A stretch of 6,247 nucleotides of DNA, taken from Nitrososphaerota archaeon. GTDB taxonomy: Archaea; Thermoproteota; Nitrososphaeria; Nitrososphaerales; UBA57. Where the stretch lies: positions 1 to 6,247 of the forward strand of contig JACZWF010000094.1 in NCBI GenBank assembly GCA_022572285.1. The letters are read 5' to 3'. Below the pieces are notes generated by a model. It worked only from the letters and a program-made list of their open reading frames with translations. It was not told the origin of the DNA and ran no database searches. Position 1 is the stretch's first letter. Each line of letters begins with the position of its first letter. Made by a program: the position numbers and the translations under genes. Below, piece after piece: positions 5,910 through 6,247 of this stretch.

Positions 5910-5941
5910 ACCTCGAACCATCCAAAAGAGAGAGCGTCTCT

Positions 5942-6247
5942 ATGAGAGCTGTTTACAAGGTTAGGATAGAGAAGATTACCACAGAGGCTGACGACGCCAA
6001 ATCATACATATTTGTTCCTGTGGATTTTGAGGAGGGGCTCTTTCACTACATGCCTGGACAATTCTTCATGTTGGAAGCGGAGATTAATCGACCAGAGACC
6101 CTCATCTATGATCGAGCTACTAAGCAGATCATGGGTAGTGGGAAAACAGTTCTGACTACAGAGAAGAAAGCATACTCTATTGTTTCGTCTCCTACCGAAG
6201 AGGGTTACATAGAGCTTCTGATAAAGAGCGAAAATGGAGTGTTCGCC
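5942..6247 (+). CDS. Ferredoxin reductase-like FAD-binding oxidoreductase, N-terminal part (cut by window end)
   Basis: 102 residues are visible from ATG 5942 and the frame is open at the right edge. The segment is the FAD-binding beta-barrel of the ferredoxin-NADP reductase superfamily, which includes FNRs, PyrK-type electron-transfer subunits and flavin reductases. The evidence is an opening strand AVYKVRIEKIT (3-13), the YMPGQFFML motif (36-44), and KAYSIVSSPTEEGYIELLIK (76-95), which corresponds to the R-x-Y-S-[IL]-x-S-x-P FAD-contact motif followed by the next strand. Two oddities are Lys76 at the usual Arg position and about 31 residues between PGQFFML and KAYS, roughly 15-20 more than I expect. 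The NAD(P)-binding half lies outside the window, so substrate and pathway cannot be named. No strong SD motif is seen. It is not part of the translation theme of its neighbours. Confidence 0.8.
   Translation, partial: MRAVYKVRIEKITTEADDAKSYIFVPVDFEEGLFHYMPGQFFMLEAEINRPETLIYDRATKQIMGSGKTVLTTEKKAYSIVSSPTEEGYIELLIKSENGVFA

Noticed and set aside
1..6247. A novel defence, mobile or secretion system
   Set aside because: All intact genes belong to conserved translation and transcription families; there are no direct repeats, integrase, transposase, nuclease or toxin-like genes, and no clear change in base composition by eye.

Overview
The window reads as a slice of an archaeal chromosome of moderate GC, dominated by information-processing genes. 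The gene order is RNA polymerase A subunit, eL30, NusA, uS12, uS7. Together with the eukaryote-type ribosomal proteins eL30, eS1 and eL15, this excludes bacteria. The largest subunit of RNA polymerase runs without interruption from the bridge-helix region (usually the end of A') through the trigger loop (usually in A''). An unsplit rpoA is characteristic of Thaumarchaeota/Nitrososphaerota and some relatives, so that group, or a near neighbour, is the best placement. This is an inference from architecture and remembered family sequences; no phylogeny was possible.

Layout. (1) Positions 1-3420, + strand: the 3' part of rpoA, then rpl30e, nusA, rps12 and rps7, a compact run of transcription and 30S/50S genes. 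Spacers are short (6 to 69 nt), several stop codons are doubled, and Shine-Dalgarno-like motifs are visible for most internal genes. (2) Positions 3448-4101, + strand: rps3ae (eS1) directly follows rps7, where many other archaea have EF-2 or EF-1alpha genes. (3) Positions 4108-5313, - strand: an Obg/YchF-like GTPase, convergent with eS1 and separated from it by 6 nt. (4) Positions 5314-5427: a short divergent promoter region. The GTPase appears to be transcribed leaderless, and eL15 leaderless or with a very short leader. (5) Positions 5428-5868, + strand: rpl15e. (6) Positions 5942-6247, + strand: the N-terminal part of a ferredoxin-reductase-like FAD-binding protein, cut by the window edge.

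The genes form one functional theme: transcription (RpoA, NusA), the small-subunit decoding centre and head (uS12, uS7), the mRNA-exit platform (eS1), large-subunit proteins (eL30, eL15) and a ribosome-associated-type GTPase. The terminal flavoprotein starts a different, metabolic theme. There are no tRNA or rRNA genes, CRISPR arrays, insertion sequences or phage genes. No stretch longer than about 115 nt lacks a gene.

I do not see a new biological system here. The points worth a second look are the unsplit rpoA, the eS1 position in the operon, the altered cysteine and G3 motifs of the GTPase, the insertion in the FAD-binding domain, and several start-codon decisions.
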